A stretch of 64,000 bases of DNA from Methylobacterium sp. J-067. GTDB taxonomy: Bacteria; Pseudomonadota; Alphaproteobacteria; Rhizobiales; Beijerinckiaceae. Shown here in pieces: positions 17,098 through 24,611 of this stretch. The notes under the pieces are model-generated. The model did not search any database and was not told the origin of the DNA. It saw only the letters and a list, made by a program, of their open reading frames with translations. How positions within the stretch are numbered: the stretch's first letter is position 1; the number at the start of each line of letters is the position of its first letter. The stretch covers positions 1-64,000 of the forward strand of contig NZ_JAKSXZ010000143.1 of the NCBI RefSeq assembly GCF_022829465.1, read 5' to 3'. The position numbers and the translations under genes are program-made.

Positions 17098-17394
17098 TCG
17101 GAGACCGCCTTTGCGCAGGTGCACCTCTTCGCCCGTGCGCTGGCGGAGGCCGGCACCCTCGATGCCGGACGCCTCGGCGCCGCGGCTCTGCGGCAGCGCC
17201 TCGCGGCCCCGGAGGGCGAACTCGGCTTCGATGGCGAGACGCGGCACGTCTGGCTCACCCCCGGCATCGGCGTCGCCCGCGCCGACGGGCAGTTCGACGT
17301 GGTCTGGCGGGCGCACCGGCCGGTGCGGCCCGATCCGTATCTCGCCTGGTCCCGGTTCGAAACGAACTGGCTGGACGAGGGGATGGCCGCGTGA
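17098..17394 (+). pseudogene. AmiC-like amide sensor, 3' fragment
   Basis: The last 98 codons of an AmiC/UrtA-type periplasmic-binding-fold protein remain: SETAFAQVHLFARALAEAG, then LRQRLAAPEGELGF, HVWLTPGIGVARADGQFDVV and PVRPDPYLAWSRFETNWLDE. The other roughly 280 residues, including most of the ligand cleft, are missing at the junction with the SDR fragment. In Pseudomonas, AmiC sequesters AmiR until an amide binds. Its stop overlaps the amiR start (GTGA), showing the original amiC-amiR coupling. Confidence 0.75.
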
Positions 17395-18017
17395 CGGCGC
17401 CCGCTCGCAAGATCCTGGACGACTTGAGGCGGGCCCGCGCCCTCGTCATCCACCCGAACGACGAGGAGGGCGCCGCGCTCCTGGAGCAGCTCCGGCGCCT
17501 CGGCTGCGCGGTCTCCCTCGTCTGGCCGCCGCCGGCCGCCCTGCCGCAGGACATCGACACGCTGTTCATCCAGCTCGACGACGCACAGGTGATGCACCTC
17601 CTGCCGTCGATCGAGGAGACCGAGCCCGCCGTCATCGCCATCGTCGCCTACGAGAGCCCGACGTCCCTGAAGGCGATCGCCGACGTCAACGCCCACGGCG
17701 TGCTCAACAAGCCGCTCCACCCGCGCGGCGTGCTCACCCAGTTCGCCCTGGCCCGCTACCGGCGCGGCTACGAGGGCCGGCTGACCAGCAAGATCAACCG
17801 GCTCGAGGAGACCATGAAGGGCCGCCGCACCGTCGAGAAGGCGGTCCGGCTGTTGGTGGAACTCAACCGGATCGACGAGGAGGCCGCCTACAAGATGCTC
17901 CGGGACCGGGCCACCGCGTCCCGCGTGCCGATGGCGAGCGTGGCCGAGAGCGTCGTCTCGGCCTGCGAGGCGATGAGCGGCCTGGGTCTGCGCATCGCAT
18001 TGGCGGAAAAGACCTGA
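17391..18017 (+). CDS. amiR: AmiR-like ANTAR antiterminator
   Basis: This 208-residue protein starts at a GTG overlapping the amiC remnant stop. Residues 10-125 form a receiver-like domain without a phosphorylatable Asp pocket, residues 130-150 a coiled coil (LTSKINRLEETMKGRRTVEK), and the C-terminal 60 residues an ANTAR domain (AVRLLVELNRIDEEAAYKML then RDRATASRVPMASVAESVV). ANTAR proteins bind paired RNA hairpins and prevent transcription termination. A matching leader with two hairpins and a terminator lies directly downstream. With amiC broken, AmiR may act constitutively; that is an inference. Confidence 0.88.
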   Translation: MTAPARKILDDLRRARALVIHPNDEEGAALLEQLRRLGCAVSLVWPPPAALPQDIDTLFIQLDDAQVMHLLPSIEETEPAVIAIVAYESPTSLKAIADVNAHGVLNKPLHPRGVLTQFALARYRRGYEGRLTSKINRLEETMKGRRTVEKAVRLLVELNRIDEEAAYKMLRDRATASRVPMASVAESVVSACEAMSGLGLRIALAEKT

Positions 18018-18081
18018 ATGCAGCGACGTGCTGCAAATATCATCTTGCGGCCCATCTGTAGGCGCGTATCGTAAACTGATC

Positions 18082-18112
18082 GGGCAAGGTTGCCCCGCAG
18101 CAGCAGTGCTGC
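18082..18112 (+). promoter_or_regulatory. Candidate ANTAR RNA target, tandem hairpins
   Basis: Two adjacent stem-loops with six-base loops lie between amiR and the amidohydrolase gene. The first is GGGC-AAGGTT-GCCC (18082-18095); its loop has A at position 1 and G at position 4, as in known ANTAR targets. The second is GCAGC-AGCAGT-GCTGC (18097-18112), with A at position 1 but A at position 4. One base separates them. A third hairpin (TGCAGC at 18019-18024 with GCTGCA at 18030-18035) lies upstream. Confidence 0.6.
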
Positions 18113-18130
18113 ATCACATCTCGGCTTTGG

Positions 18131-18172
18131 AGCCTCTGGTCCGCGGATGACGTCCGCGTCCAGGGGCTTTTT
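18131..18172 (+). terminator. Intrinsic terminator / attenuator in amide operon leader
   Basis: AGCCTCTGG (18131-18139) pairs with CCAGGGGCT (18160-18168) and CGCGGA (18142-18147) with TCCGCG (18153-18158), followed by a run of T's. It lies before the amidohydrolase ATG at 18189 and after the paired hairpins, which is the arrangement expected of an antitermination-controlled leader. Confidence 0.8.
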
Positions 18173-18188
18173 GCGTTTTGGAGCCAGC

Positions 18189-19034
18189 ATGATCCAAGCG
18201 AGTGATCCCGCACGCCTGCCGCTTCGGGTGTCCTGCATCCAGTTCGAGCCGCTTTTCGGCGCCGTGGCCACCAATATCGCCCGCGCGTCCGACCTCATCC
18301 GCGCCGCCGCGACGGAGGGCAGCGCGCTGATCGTCCTGCCAGAGCTCGCCAGCACCGGCTACGTATTCGAATCCGAGGCGGAGGCGGCCGCCCTGTCCGA
18401 GCCAGTGCCGGGCGGGCCGACGACCCAAGCCTGGGCGGCGCTCGCGGTGGAACTCGGCGTACACATCGTGACCGGCATCGCCGAGCGCGCGGATGGGGGC
18501 CTTTACAACGCCGCCGTGATCGTCGGGCCGCAGGGCTACATCGGCACCTACCGGAAAGCGCATCTCTGGGACCAGGAGAACGTGTTCTTCGCCAAGGGCG
18601 ATCTCGGCTTCCCGGTCTTCGAGACGGCACTCGGCAAGATCGGTCTCGCGATCTGCTACGATGGCTGGTTTCCGGAGACCTTCCGGCAACTCGCCCTCGG
18701 GGGCGCCGAGATCGTCTGCATCCCGACCAACTGGGTGCCGATGCCCGACCAGCCCGCGGGCGAGGCCGCCATGGCCAACACCCTGCACCGGGCCGCCGCC
18801 CACACGAACGGCATCTTCATCGCCTGCGCCGACCGGGTCGGCGTCGAGCGCGGCCAGCCCTTTGAGGGGCAGAGCCTGATCATCGGGCCCAAGGGCTGGC
18901 CGCTGGCCGGCCCGGCGAGCCGCGACGGGACCGAAACCCTCTCGGCGGTGGTCAATCTCGACGAGGCCGGCCGCAAGGACCTGAACACCTTCAACTCTCT
19001 TCTGCGCGACCGCCGGACCGACATCTACGGCTGA
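18189..19034 (+). CDS. Nitrilase-superfamily carbon-nitrogen hydrolase
   Basis: This 281-residue enzyme has the Glu-Lys-Cys triad of the nitrilase superfamily: Glu in LIVLPELASTGYVF, Lys in GTYRKAHLWDQE, and Cys in LAICYDGWFPETF. A second Glu in the GLYNAAVIVGP neighbourhood and the C-terminal LNTFNSLLRDRR complete the fold. It likely hydrolyses an aliphatic amide or carbamoyl compound to ammonia in the cytoplasm. The ATG at 18189 follows a GGAG. It is first in the operon after the attenuator and precedes the amide-type ABC importer. Confidence 0.88.
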   Translation: MIQASDPARLPLRVSCIQFEPLFGAVATNIARASDLIRAAATEGSALIVLPELASTGYVFESEAEAAALSEPVPGGPTTQAWAALAVELGVHIVTGIAERADGGLYNAAVIVGPQGYIGTYRKAHLWDQENVFFAKGDLGFPVFETALGKIGLAICYDGWFPETFRQLALGGAEIVCIPTNWVPMPDQPAGEAAMANTLHRAAAHTNGIFIACADRVGVERGQPFEGQSLIIGPKGWPLAGPASRDGTETLSAVVNLDEAGRKDLNTFNSLLRDRRTDIYG

Positions 19035-19075
19035 TCCCTCTCCGCGAAATCGTCGTCTTCCCAAGGAGCCCGTTC

Positions 19076-20227
19076 ATGGTGACACGTTCTCTCACCGCCG
19101 CCGCCCTCGTGCTCGCGGCCTCGGCCGCGCAGGCCGCCGACGGCAAGCCGATCGTCATCGGAATCCCGATCGGCCTGTCGGGGGCCAACAGCGTCGTCGC
19201 CCCCTCGGTGGTCCAATCGGCCGAGCTCGCCGTCGAGGAGATCAACGCCAAGGGCGGCGTCCTCGGCCGCAAGCTCGCCCTGGAGGTAGCCGACGACGCC
19301 TCCGGCGCGGCCGGCGCCCAGAAGGCCTTCGACGGGCTGATCTACCAGAAGAAGGTCGACGTCCTGATCTCCATGGAGACCAGCGCGGCCCGCAATGCCG
19401 GCCTGCCCGCCGTCACCAAGGGCCGCGTGCCGTACATCTACACCTCGTTCTACGAGGGGCATTCCTGCAACAAGAACATGTTCGTGGATGCCTGGGTGCC
19501 GGAGCAGCAGGTTCCGCCGGTGGTGGACGCCTTCAAGGCCAAGGGCGCCAAGACCTATTTCCTCATCGGCAGCGACTACGCCTTCGGCCGCGGCATGCTC
19601 GGCTTCGCCAAGAGCTATGCCGAGAAGACCGGCGGCAAGGTCGTGGGCGAGGAGTACCTGCCGATGGACGGCAGCGACTGGACCGCGATCATCTCCAAGC
19701 TGAAGGAGGCCAAACCCGACGCGCTGATCACCTCCACCGCCGGCGGCGCACCGAACGTCACGCTCACCAAGCAGCTGCGCGGTGCCGGCGTGTCGCTGCC
19801 CTTCGCCAACCTCGCCCTGGACGAGGGCACCGCCAAGAGCATGGGCGCCGACGCCGAGGGTGTCTACCTCTCGGCCTCTTACGTGACCGGGATCGACAGC
19901 CCGGAGAACAAGACCTTCCTGGCCGCGATGAAGAAGAAGTTCGGCGCCGAGTTGCGGACGCCCAACGATCTTTCGGTGCCGCAATACGAGGCGATCTACC
20001 TCTACAAGGCCGCCGTTGAGAAGGCGGGGGGCACCGAAACCGCCAAGGTGATCGAGGCGCTGCCCACCGTGAGCGTGACCGGGCCGCGCGGCACGATCCA
20101 GATGAACAAGCAGCACCATGCACCCCTGACCATGTATCTCGGCCAGATCCAGGCGGACGGATCGGTGAAGGTCGCTGGCACCTTCAAGGATGTCGATCCC
20201 GGCGAGCAGTGCCCGAAGCTGCCGTGA
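19076..20227 (+). CDS. Amide/urea-type ABC transporter substrate-binding protein
   Basis: This 383-residue protein has a signal peptide (AAALVLAASAAQAADG) and a type I periplasmic-binding fold (Peripla_BP_6): PIVIGIPIGLSGANSVVAPS, then AVEEINAKGGVLGRKLALEV, DVLISMETSAARNAGLPAVT, and YLIGSDYAFGRGM-like TYFLIGSDYAFGRGMLGFAK. It is closer to the AmiC/UrtA group than to LivK. It would capture the amide substrate in the periplasm for the permeases encoded next. The gene sits 41 bp after the hydrolase gene; a strong hairpin follows its stop. Confidence 0.88.
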   Translation: MVTRSLTAAALVLAASAAQAADGKPIVIGIPIGLSGANSVVAPSVVQSAELAVEEINAKGGVLGRKLALEVADDASGAAGAQKAFDGLIYQKKVDVLISMETSAARNAGLPAVTKGRVPYIYTSFYEGHSCNKNMFVDAWVPEQQVPPVVDAFKAKGAKTYFLIGSDYAFGRGMLGFAKSYAEKTGGKVVGEEYLPMDGSDWTAIISKLKEAKPDALITSTAGGAPNVTLTKQLRGAGVSLPFANLALDEGTAKSMGADAEGVYLSASYVTGIDSPENKTFLAAMKKKFGAELRTPNDLSVPQYEAIYLYKAAVEKAGGTETAKVIEALPTVSVTGPRGTIQMNKQHHAPLTMYLGQIQADGSVKVAGTFKDVDPGEQCPKLP

Positions 20228-20239
20228 CGTGATGCGCTT

Positions 20240-20266
20240 CTCCCTCCCCCTCCGCCGGGGAGGGAG
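20240..20266 (+). promoter_or_regulatory. Strong hairpin between binding-protein and permease genes
   Basis: CTCCCTCCCC at 20240-20249 pairs perfectly with GGGGAGGGAG at 20257-20266 around a 7-nt loop, 13 bp after the binding-protein stop. It has no T-run. Such hairpins in transporter operons protect the binding-protein mRNA so that it is made in excess of the permeases. Confidence 0.6.
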
Positions 20267-20334
20267 CGTCCGTGATCGGCCGTCGGGCCGGTCCGTCCAC
20301 GCCGCGTGAAGACGCCGCTCATCCGGAAGCCCCG

Positions 20335-21168
20335 ATGCTGCTCACCCTCGACATCCTGACCACCGCCGCGATCCTGTTCGTGGTGTCGATCGGCCTGCTC
20401 GCGATCTTCGGGGTCCTGAAGATCATCAACTTCGCCCACGGCGCGTGGCTGACGGTCGGTGCCTACTGCGCCGTGGTCACGGCCCGGCTCGGGCTTAATC
20501 CCTGGGCGGCGCTGCCGCTGGCCTTCGTGGTCGGCGCAGCGCTCGGTGGGCTGGCGGAGCACTTCATCATCCGCCCGCTCTACCGCAGGCCGCTGGACGC
20601 GATCCTCGCCACATGGGGGCTCGGGATCGTGCTCGGCCAGCTCATCACCCTGGCCTTCGGCCGCGACGTCCAGCTCACCCCGAACCTCTACGCGGGCACC
20701 GTCGCTGTCCTGGGCGTCGAGTACTCCGCATACCGGCTCGTAGCCCTCGGCATCGCCCTCGTCATCGGGATCCTGTTCGCGCTCACCATCGAGCGGACGC
20801 GGCTCGGCCTGTCGGCCCGGGCGGTGATCATGAACGAGACCCTGGCGCGTAGCCTTGGCATCGATACCGGGCGGGTGCGCCTTGTGGTGTTCATGATCGG
20901 CGCCGGCCTCGCGGCGCTGGCGGGCGTCCTCCTGACGCCCCTAACCAGCGTCGATCCCAACATGGGGGTGAGCTGGCTGATCGGGGCCTTCATGCTGGTC
21001 ATGGTCGCCGACGCGTCCTTCCTGGCGCTCGCGGCGGCCTGCCTCGTCTTCGGGGCCGCGCAGGTCCTGATCAGCACCTTCGTGAGCCCAATCCTGGGCA
21101 GCATCGCCGTCGCGGTGCTCGCGGCCCTCGTGTTGCGCGTCAGCCCGAAAGGTTTCTCCCGTGCTTGA
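20335..21168 (+). CDS. ABC transporter permease, LivH/UrtB type
   Basis: This 277-residue inner-membrane permease has about eight hydrophobic segments. Landmarks of the LivH family are IFGVLKIINFAHGAWLTVGAY near the N-terminus, LEHFIIRPLYRRPLDAILATWG-like AEHFIIRPLYRRP, TRLGLSARAVIMNETLARSLGID (the EAA-like loop contacting the ATPase) and a Gly-rich C-terminus. The start at 20335 follows a poor ribosome site; the 20272 frame start would prepend charged residues. It overlaps the next gene by 8 bp. Confidence 0.88.
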   Translation: MLLTLDILTTAAILFVVSIGLLAIFGVLKIINFAHGAWLTVGAYCAVVTARLGLNPWAALPLAFVVGAALGGLAEHFIIRPLYRRPLDAILATWGLGIVLGQLITLAFGRDVQLTPNLYAGTVAVLGVEYSAYRLVALGIALVIGILFALTIERTRLGLSARAVIMNETLARSLGIDTGRVRLVVFMIGAGLAALAGVLLTPLTSVDPNMGVSWLIGAFMLVMVADASFLALAAACLVFGAAQVLISTFVSPILGSIAVAVLAALVLRVSPKGFSRA

Positions 21169-22960
21169 CACGATCCCTGCCGCGGCGCGCACCGACCCGT
21201 CCGGTCGGCGCCTCTCCCGGGTGGCTCCCCTCGTGGTCGCGGCGCTGGCGGCCGCGGCGCTCTGGGTCGCACCGGCTGTCCTCGATACCTTCGCGGTCAA
21301 TGTGCTGACCCGCTCGATGATCTACGCGGTGCTCGCCGTCACGGTGGACCTGCTCTGGGGTTTTGCTGGCATCCTCACCTTCGGCCAGGCGGCCTTCTTC
21401 GGCGCCGGCGCCTACGCCGCCGCGATGATCCTGGGCGCCTACGGGGCGACCCCACTCGGGATCGCGGCCGGCATCGCCACCGCCGTCGCGGCGCCGGCCC
21501 TGCTCGGCCTCGCGGTGGGGTGGCTGTCGTTCTATCACCGCTCGACGCCGCTCTACGCCTCGGTGATCTCGCTGGTCGTCCCGATCGTCGTGACGCAGCT
21601 CATTTACTCCGGTGGCGAATGGACCGGCTCCAGCAGCGGCCTCGTTGGGTTCGACGTGCTGCCCTTCGAGATCGAGGGCTATTTCCGCCTGGCGGCCCTG
21701 GTCCTGATCGCCGTCACGTTGGCGGCCTGGATCCTGGTCCGGTCGGATGCCGGACGGGCCCTCGTGGCGCTGCGGGACAACGAGGTGCGCTGCGCGTATC
21801 TCGGCCTCAACCCCCGGCGCCTGCAGATCCGCCTGACCGCCGCGCTCGCCGCCGTGGCCGGACTCGCAGGCTTCCTGTTCGCCAACGCCTCCGGCGTGGT
21901 CGCTCCCGAGAATGCCGGCTTCCTGTTCGGCACCGAGTTGGTGATCTGGGTGGCGCTCGGCGGCCGCGGCACCCTGCTGGGCCCGGTGCTGGGCACGATC
22001 GCCATCGATTACCTCGCGGCCAACCTCTCGGGCGATCTGCCCTTCCTCTGGCAGCTCCTGCTGGGGACGGCCTTCGTGGCGATCATCATCCTGTTGCCGG
22101 GCGGCCTCGCCGACCTCGTCGGCCGGCTGTGGCGCATGCTGCCACTCGGCCGGGCCGAGCGCGCCGCCCCCGCCCTGGTGACGCGGGAGGCCGAGGCGCA
22201 CGCGGCGACGACGGATACCCCGATCCTCCAGGTGCAGAGCTTGGCCAAGGCCTATGGCAGCCTGACCGTACTCGAGAACATCGACCTGGAGATCCGGGCA
22301 GGCGAGCTCGTCAGCTTGGTCGGGCCCAACGGCGCCGGCAAGACCACGCTGATGCGCTGCCTCAGCGACGGCACCGAGCCCTTCACCGGCGCGATCGCCA
22401 TCGGCGGCACCTCCACGACAGGGCTGACGCCGAACCGGATCGTCGCGCTCGGGGTCGGGCGCAAGTTTCAGGTGGCGAGCGTGTTCGAGAGCCTGTCGGT
22501 GGCCGATTGCTTGCGGCTCGCCCGGGCGCCCCATGACGGGCTGAACCCGGTCGGCCAAGACCCGACGCTCGGCCTGCCGCAGGCCGCCCTGGACGTTCTG
22601 CGGATGACCAGCCTCGACCGTCTGCTGACCCGGCCCGCGCGCCTCTTGTCCCACGGCCAGAAGCAGGCGCTCGAACTCGCCATGGTGGTGGCGCTGGAGC
22701 CGCGGCTGATCCTGCTCGACGAGCCCACCGCCGGTCTCACCAAGGCCGAGCGCACCACCATCGGGACCGTCCTCAAGGCGCTGACGATCGGGCGCCGGAT
22801 CGCCGCCGTGCTGGTCGAGCACGACCTCGACTTCGTTCGGGAGATCTCGTCCCGGATCGTGGTGCTGCACCAGGGCCGCCTGGTCCTCGACGGCACGGTG
22901 GACGAGGTCGTCGGCTCCGAGCTGGTCCGCACCATCTATTCGGGAGGCGCCCATGGCTGA
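21161..22960 (+). CDS. Fused ABC permease-ATPase (LivM-LivG type)
   Basis: This 599-residue protein joins two normally separate subunits. Residues 20-325 are a LivM/UrtC permease (FAGILTFGQAAFFGAGAYAA, then LRDNEVRCAYLGLNPRRLQI, WVALGGRGTLLGPVLG). Residues 350-595 are an ATPase of LivG/UrtD type: Walker A GPNGAGKTT, signature LSHGQKQALELAM (His replaces the usual Gly), Walker B LILLDEPTAGL, and the switch His in AVLVEHDLD. A Glu/Ala-rich linker at about 327-350 connects them. Overlaps of 8 bp on both sides show tight coupling within the amide importer operon. Confidence 0.88.
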   Translation: MLDTIPAAARTDPSGRRLSRVAPLVVAALAAAALWVAPAVLDTFAVNVLTRSMIYAVLAVTVDLLWGFAGILTFGQAAFFGAGAYAAAMILGAYGATPLGIAAGIATAVAAPALLGLAVGWLSFYHRSTPLYASVISLVVPIVVTQLIYSGGEWTGSSSGLVGFDVLPFEIEGYFRLAALVLIAVTLAAWILVRSDAGRALVALRDNEVRCAYLGLNPRRLQIRLTAALAAVAGLAGFLFANASGVVAPENAGFLFGTELVIWVALGGRGTLLGPVLGTIAIDYLAANLSGDLPFLWQLLLGTAFVAIIILLPGGLADLVGRLWRMLPLGRAERAAPALVTREAEAHAATTDTPILQVQSLAKAYGSLTVLENIDLEIRAGELVSLVGPNGAGKTTLMRCLSDGTEPFTGAIAIGGTSTTGLTPNRIVALGVGRKFQVASVFESLSVADCLRLARAPHDGLNPVGQDPTLGLPQAALDVLRMTSLDRLLTRPARLLSHGQKQALELAMVVALEPRLILLDEPTAGLTKAERTTIGTVLKALTIGRRIAAVLVEHDLDFVREISSRIVVLHQGRLVLDGTVDEVVGSELVRTIYSGGAHG

Positions 22961-23684
22961 GGCAGCACAAGGGGCCGGGCCGGCGGAGCCCGCGCTCTCA
23001 CTGGATGCCGTCTCCAGCGGCTACGGCGCTGTCTCGATCGTGAAGGACGTGTCCCTGGCGGTGGGAGCGGGCGAGATCGTCGCTCTTCTCGGCAAGAACG
23101 GCATGGGCAAGACCACCCTCCTCAAGACCATCCTGGGGATGGTGACCCCGCGCGGCGGCAAGGTCACCATCGGCGGCCAATCGCTCTCCGGCCTGTCCCC
23201 CGCCAAGCTGGTAGCGCTCGGCGTCGGCTACGCCCCCCAGGAGCAGCCGCTGTTCCAGGACCTATCGATCCGCGACAACCTGCGCCTCGCGGTGCCGTCG
23301 GACCGCCACCTGCCCGAGGCGCTGGAGCGCCTGTTCGGCCATTTCCCGTTCCTGAAGGACCGCCTCGCCCAGCGCGCCGGAACCCTTTCGGGGGGCGAGC
23401 AGAAGATGCTGATCCTCGGCCGGGCCCTGATGCTGCGCCCGCGCCTCCTCCTGATCGACGAGATCTCCGAGGGCGTGCAGCCCTCGATGGTTGAGCGCCT
23501 GCGCAAGGTGCTCCTGGATGAGCGGTCAGCAGGCCTGTCCATGCTGGTGGTGGAGCAGCATGTCGCCTTCGCCCTCGGCCTCGCCGACCGTTACGCCGTG
23601 CTCAAGCTCGGCGAGATCGTCGATCGCGGCTCGGCCAAGGCCCCGGATGCGCAAGCCCGCGTCATCGACCATCTCGCGGTGTGA
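22953..23684 (+). CDS. ABC transporter ATPase, LivF/UrtE type
   Basis: This 243-residue ATPase is the second nucleotide-binding subunit of the amide importer. Walker A is LLGKNGMGKTTLL, the Q-loop is VGYAPQEQPLFQDLS, the signature is LSGGEQKMLILGRAL, Walker B is LLLIDEISEGV, and the switch His lies in LVVEQHVAFAL. It overlaps the fused permease-ATPase by 8 bp and ends 3 bp before the DUF1028 gene, so all are in one operon. Confidence 0.9.
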   Translation: MAEAAQGAGPAEPALSLDAVSSGYGAVSIVKDVSLAVGAGEIVALLGKNGMGKTTLLKTILGMVTPRGGKVTIGGQSLSGLSPAKLVALGVGYAPQEQPLFQDLSIRDNLRLAVPSDRHLPEALERLFGHFPFLKDRLAQRAGTLSGGEQKMLILGRALMLRPRLLLIDEISEGVQPSMVERLRKVLLDERSAGLSMLVVEQHVAFALGLADRYAVLKLGEIVDRGSAKAPDAQARVIDHLAV

Positions 23685-23687
23685 GGC

Positions 23688-24611
23688 ATGATGGAACTCA
23701 ACACCTTCTCCATCGCGGCCCATTGTTCCCGGACCGGGCAGCTCGGCGTCGCGGTGGCGAGTGCCGTGCCGGCTGTGGGCGGCCTTTGCCCGTACATACG
23801 GGCGGGGATTGGGGCCGTCTCGACCCAATCCTGGGTGAACCCCTACCTCGCGCTGCGCATCCTCGACGGGCTCGCCGGGGGGCAGCCGTCGGACGCCGCC
23901 CTGGCTGCCGCGCTTGAGACCGACGATCGGTCGGACCTGCGCCAGATCGGGCTTGTGGATGCAGGCGGGGCCGCCGCCGCCTGGACCGGCGCCGGCTGCA
24001 CGACACAGGCCGGGCACCGAACCGGGCCGGGTTTCGCCGTACAGGGCAATATGCTCGTCACCCCTGGCGTGATCGACGCTATGGCCCATGCCTTCGAGAA
24101 CTGCGCTGGCTGCGACCTCGACGAACGGCTGATGCGCACGCTCGAGGCCGGCGACGAGGCCGGCGGCGATCGGCGCGGCAAGCAATCGGCGGCGCTGAAG
24201 ATCGTCGCCCGCGAGGATTATCCGTACCTCGACCTGCGGGTCGACGAGCATGCCGCCCCCGTCGCCGAGTTGCGCCGGGTCCTCGCCGTGGCCCGACAGC
24301 AGCTTGTGCCCTTCGTGGCTGGAATGCCGCGGAAGGACGGTGCGGCTGGGGCGCTGCAGGAGGATGTGGCCGCGATGCTGCTCCTGTCACCCGCTGAGCG
24401 GCCCGGCGCGGCCGCGGGAGGCGCGATGAACCAGCCGCAGGACATCGTCGGCCTGCCCCCGGAAGCCGCCGGACGGGTTGCGCACCTGCAGGCGCAGTTC
24501 GCGCCGGTCCTGGCCGAGATCCAAACCCTGCGCGACCTCGATCTCGAGGCGGTCCATCCCCCTGTCGTCTTCGACCCGAGCCTTCCCTATCGCCGGGTGC
24601 CCCATGACTGA
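23688..24611 (+). CDS. DUF1028 protein with GatC-like C-terminal extension
   Basis: Residues 1-230 of this 307-residue protein match DUF1028, an Ntn-hydrolase-like family: TFSIAAHCSRTGQLGVAVAS, GAVSTQSWVNP, GLVDAGGAAAAWTGAGC, GPGFAVQGNMLVTPGVIDAM. Residues 247-307 match GatC/AtzG-like small amidase subunits (LPPEAAGRVAHLQAQFAPVL, LRDLDLEAVHP, VFDPSLPYR). At the join, an in-frame ATG at 24426 follows GGGAGG (24416-24421), so the small subunit could also be made separately. It overlaps the amidase start by 8 bp, which suits a GatC-GatA-like pair. The reaction of the DUF1028 part is unknown. Confidence 0.82.
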   Translation: MMELNTFSIAAHCSRTGQLGVAVASAVPAVGGLCPYIRAGIGAVSTQSWVNPYLALRILDGLAGGQPSDAALAAALETDDRSDLRQIGLVDAGGAAAAWTGAGCTTQAGHRTGPGFAVQGNMLVTPGVIDAMAHAFENCAGCDLDERLMRTLEAGDEAGGDRRGKQSAALKIVAREDYPYLDLRVDEHAAPVAELRRVLAVARQQLVPFVAGMPRKDGAAGALQEDVAAMLLLSPAERPGAAAGGAMNQPQDIVGLPPEAAGRVAHLQAQFAPVLAEIQTLRDLDLEAVHPPVVFDPSLPYRRVPHD

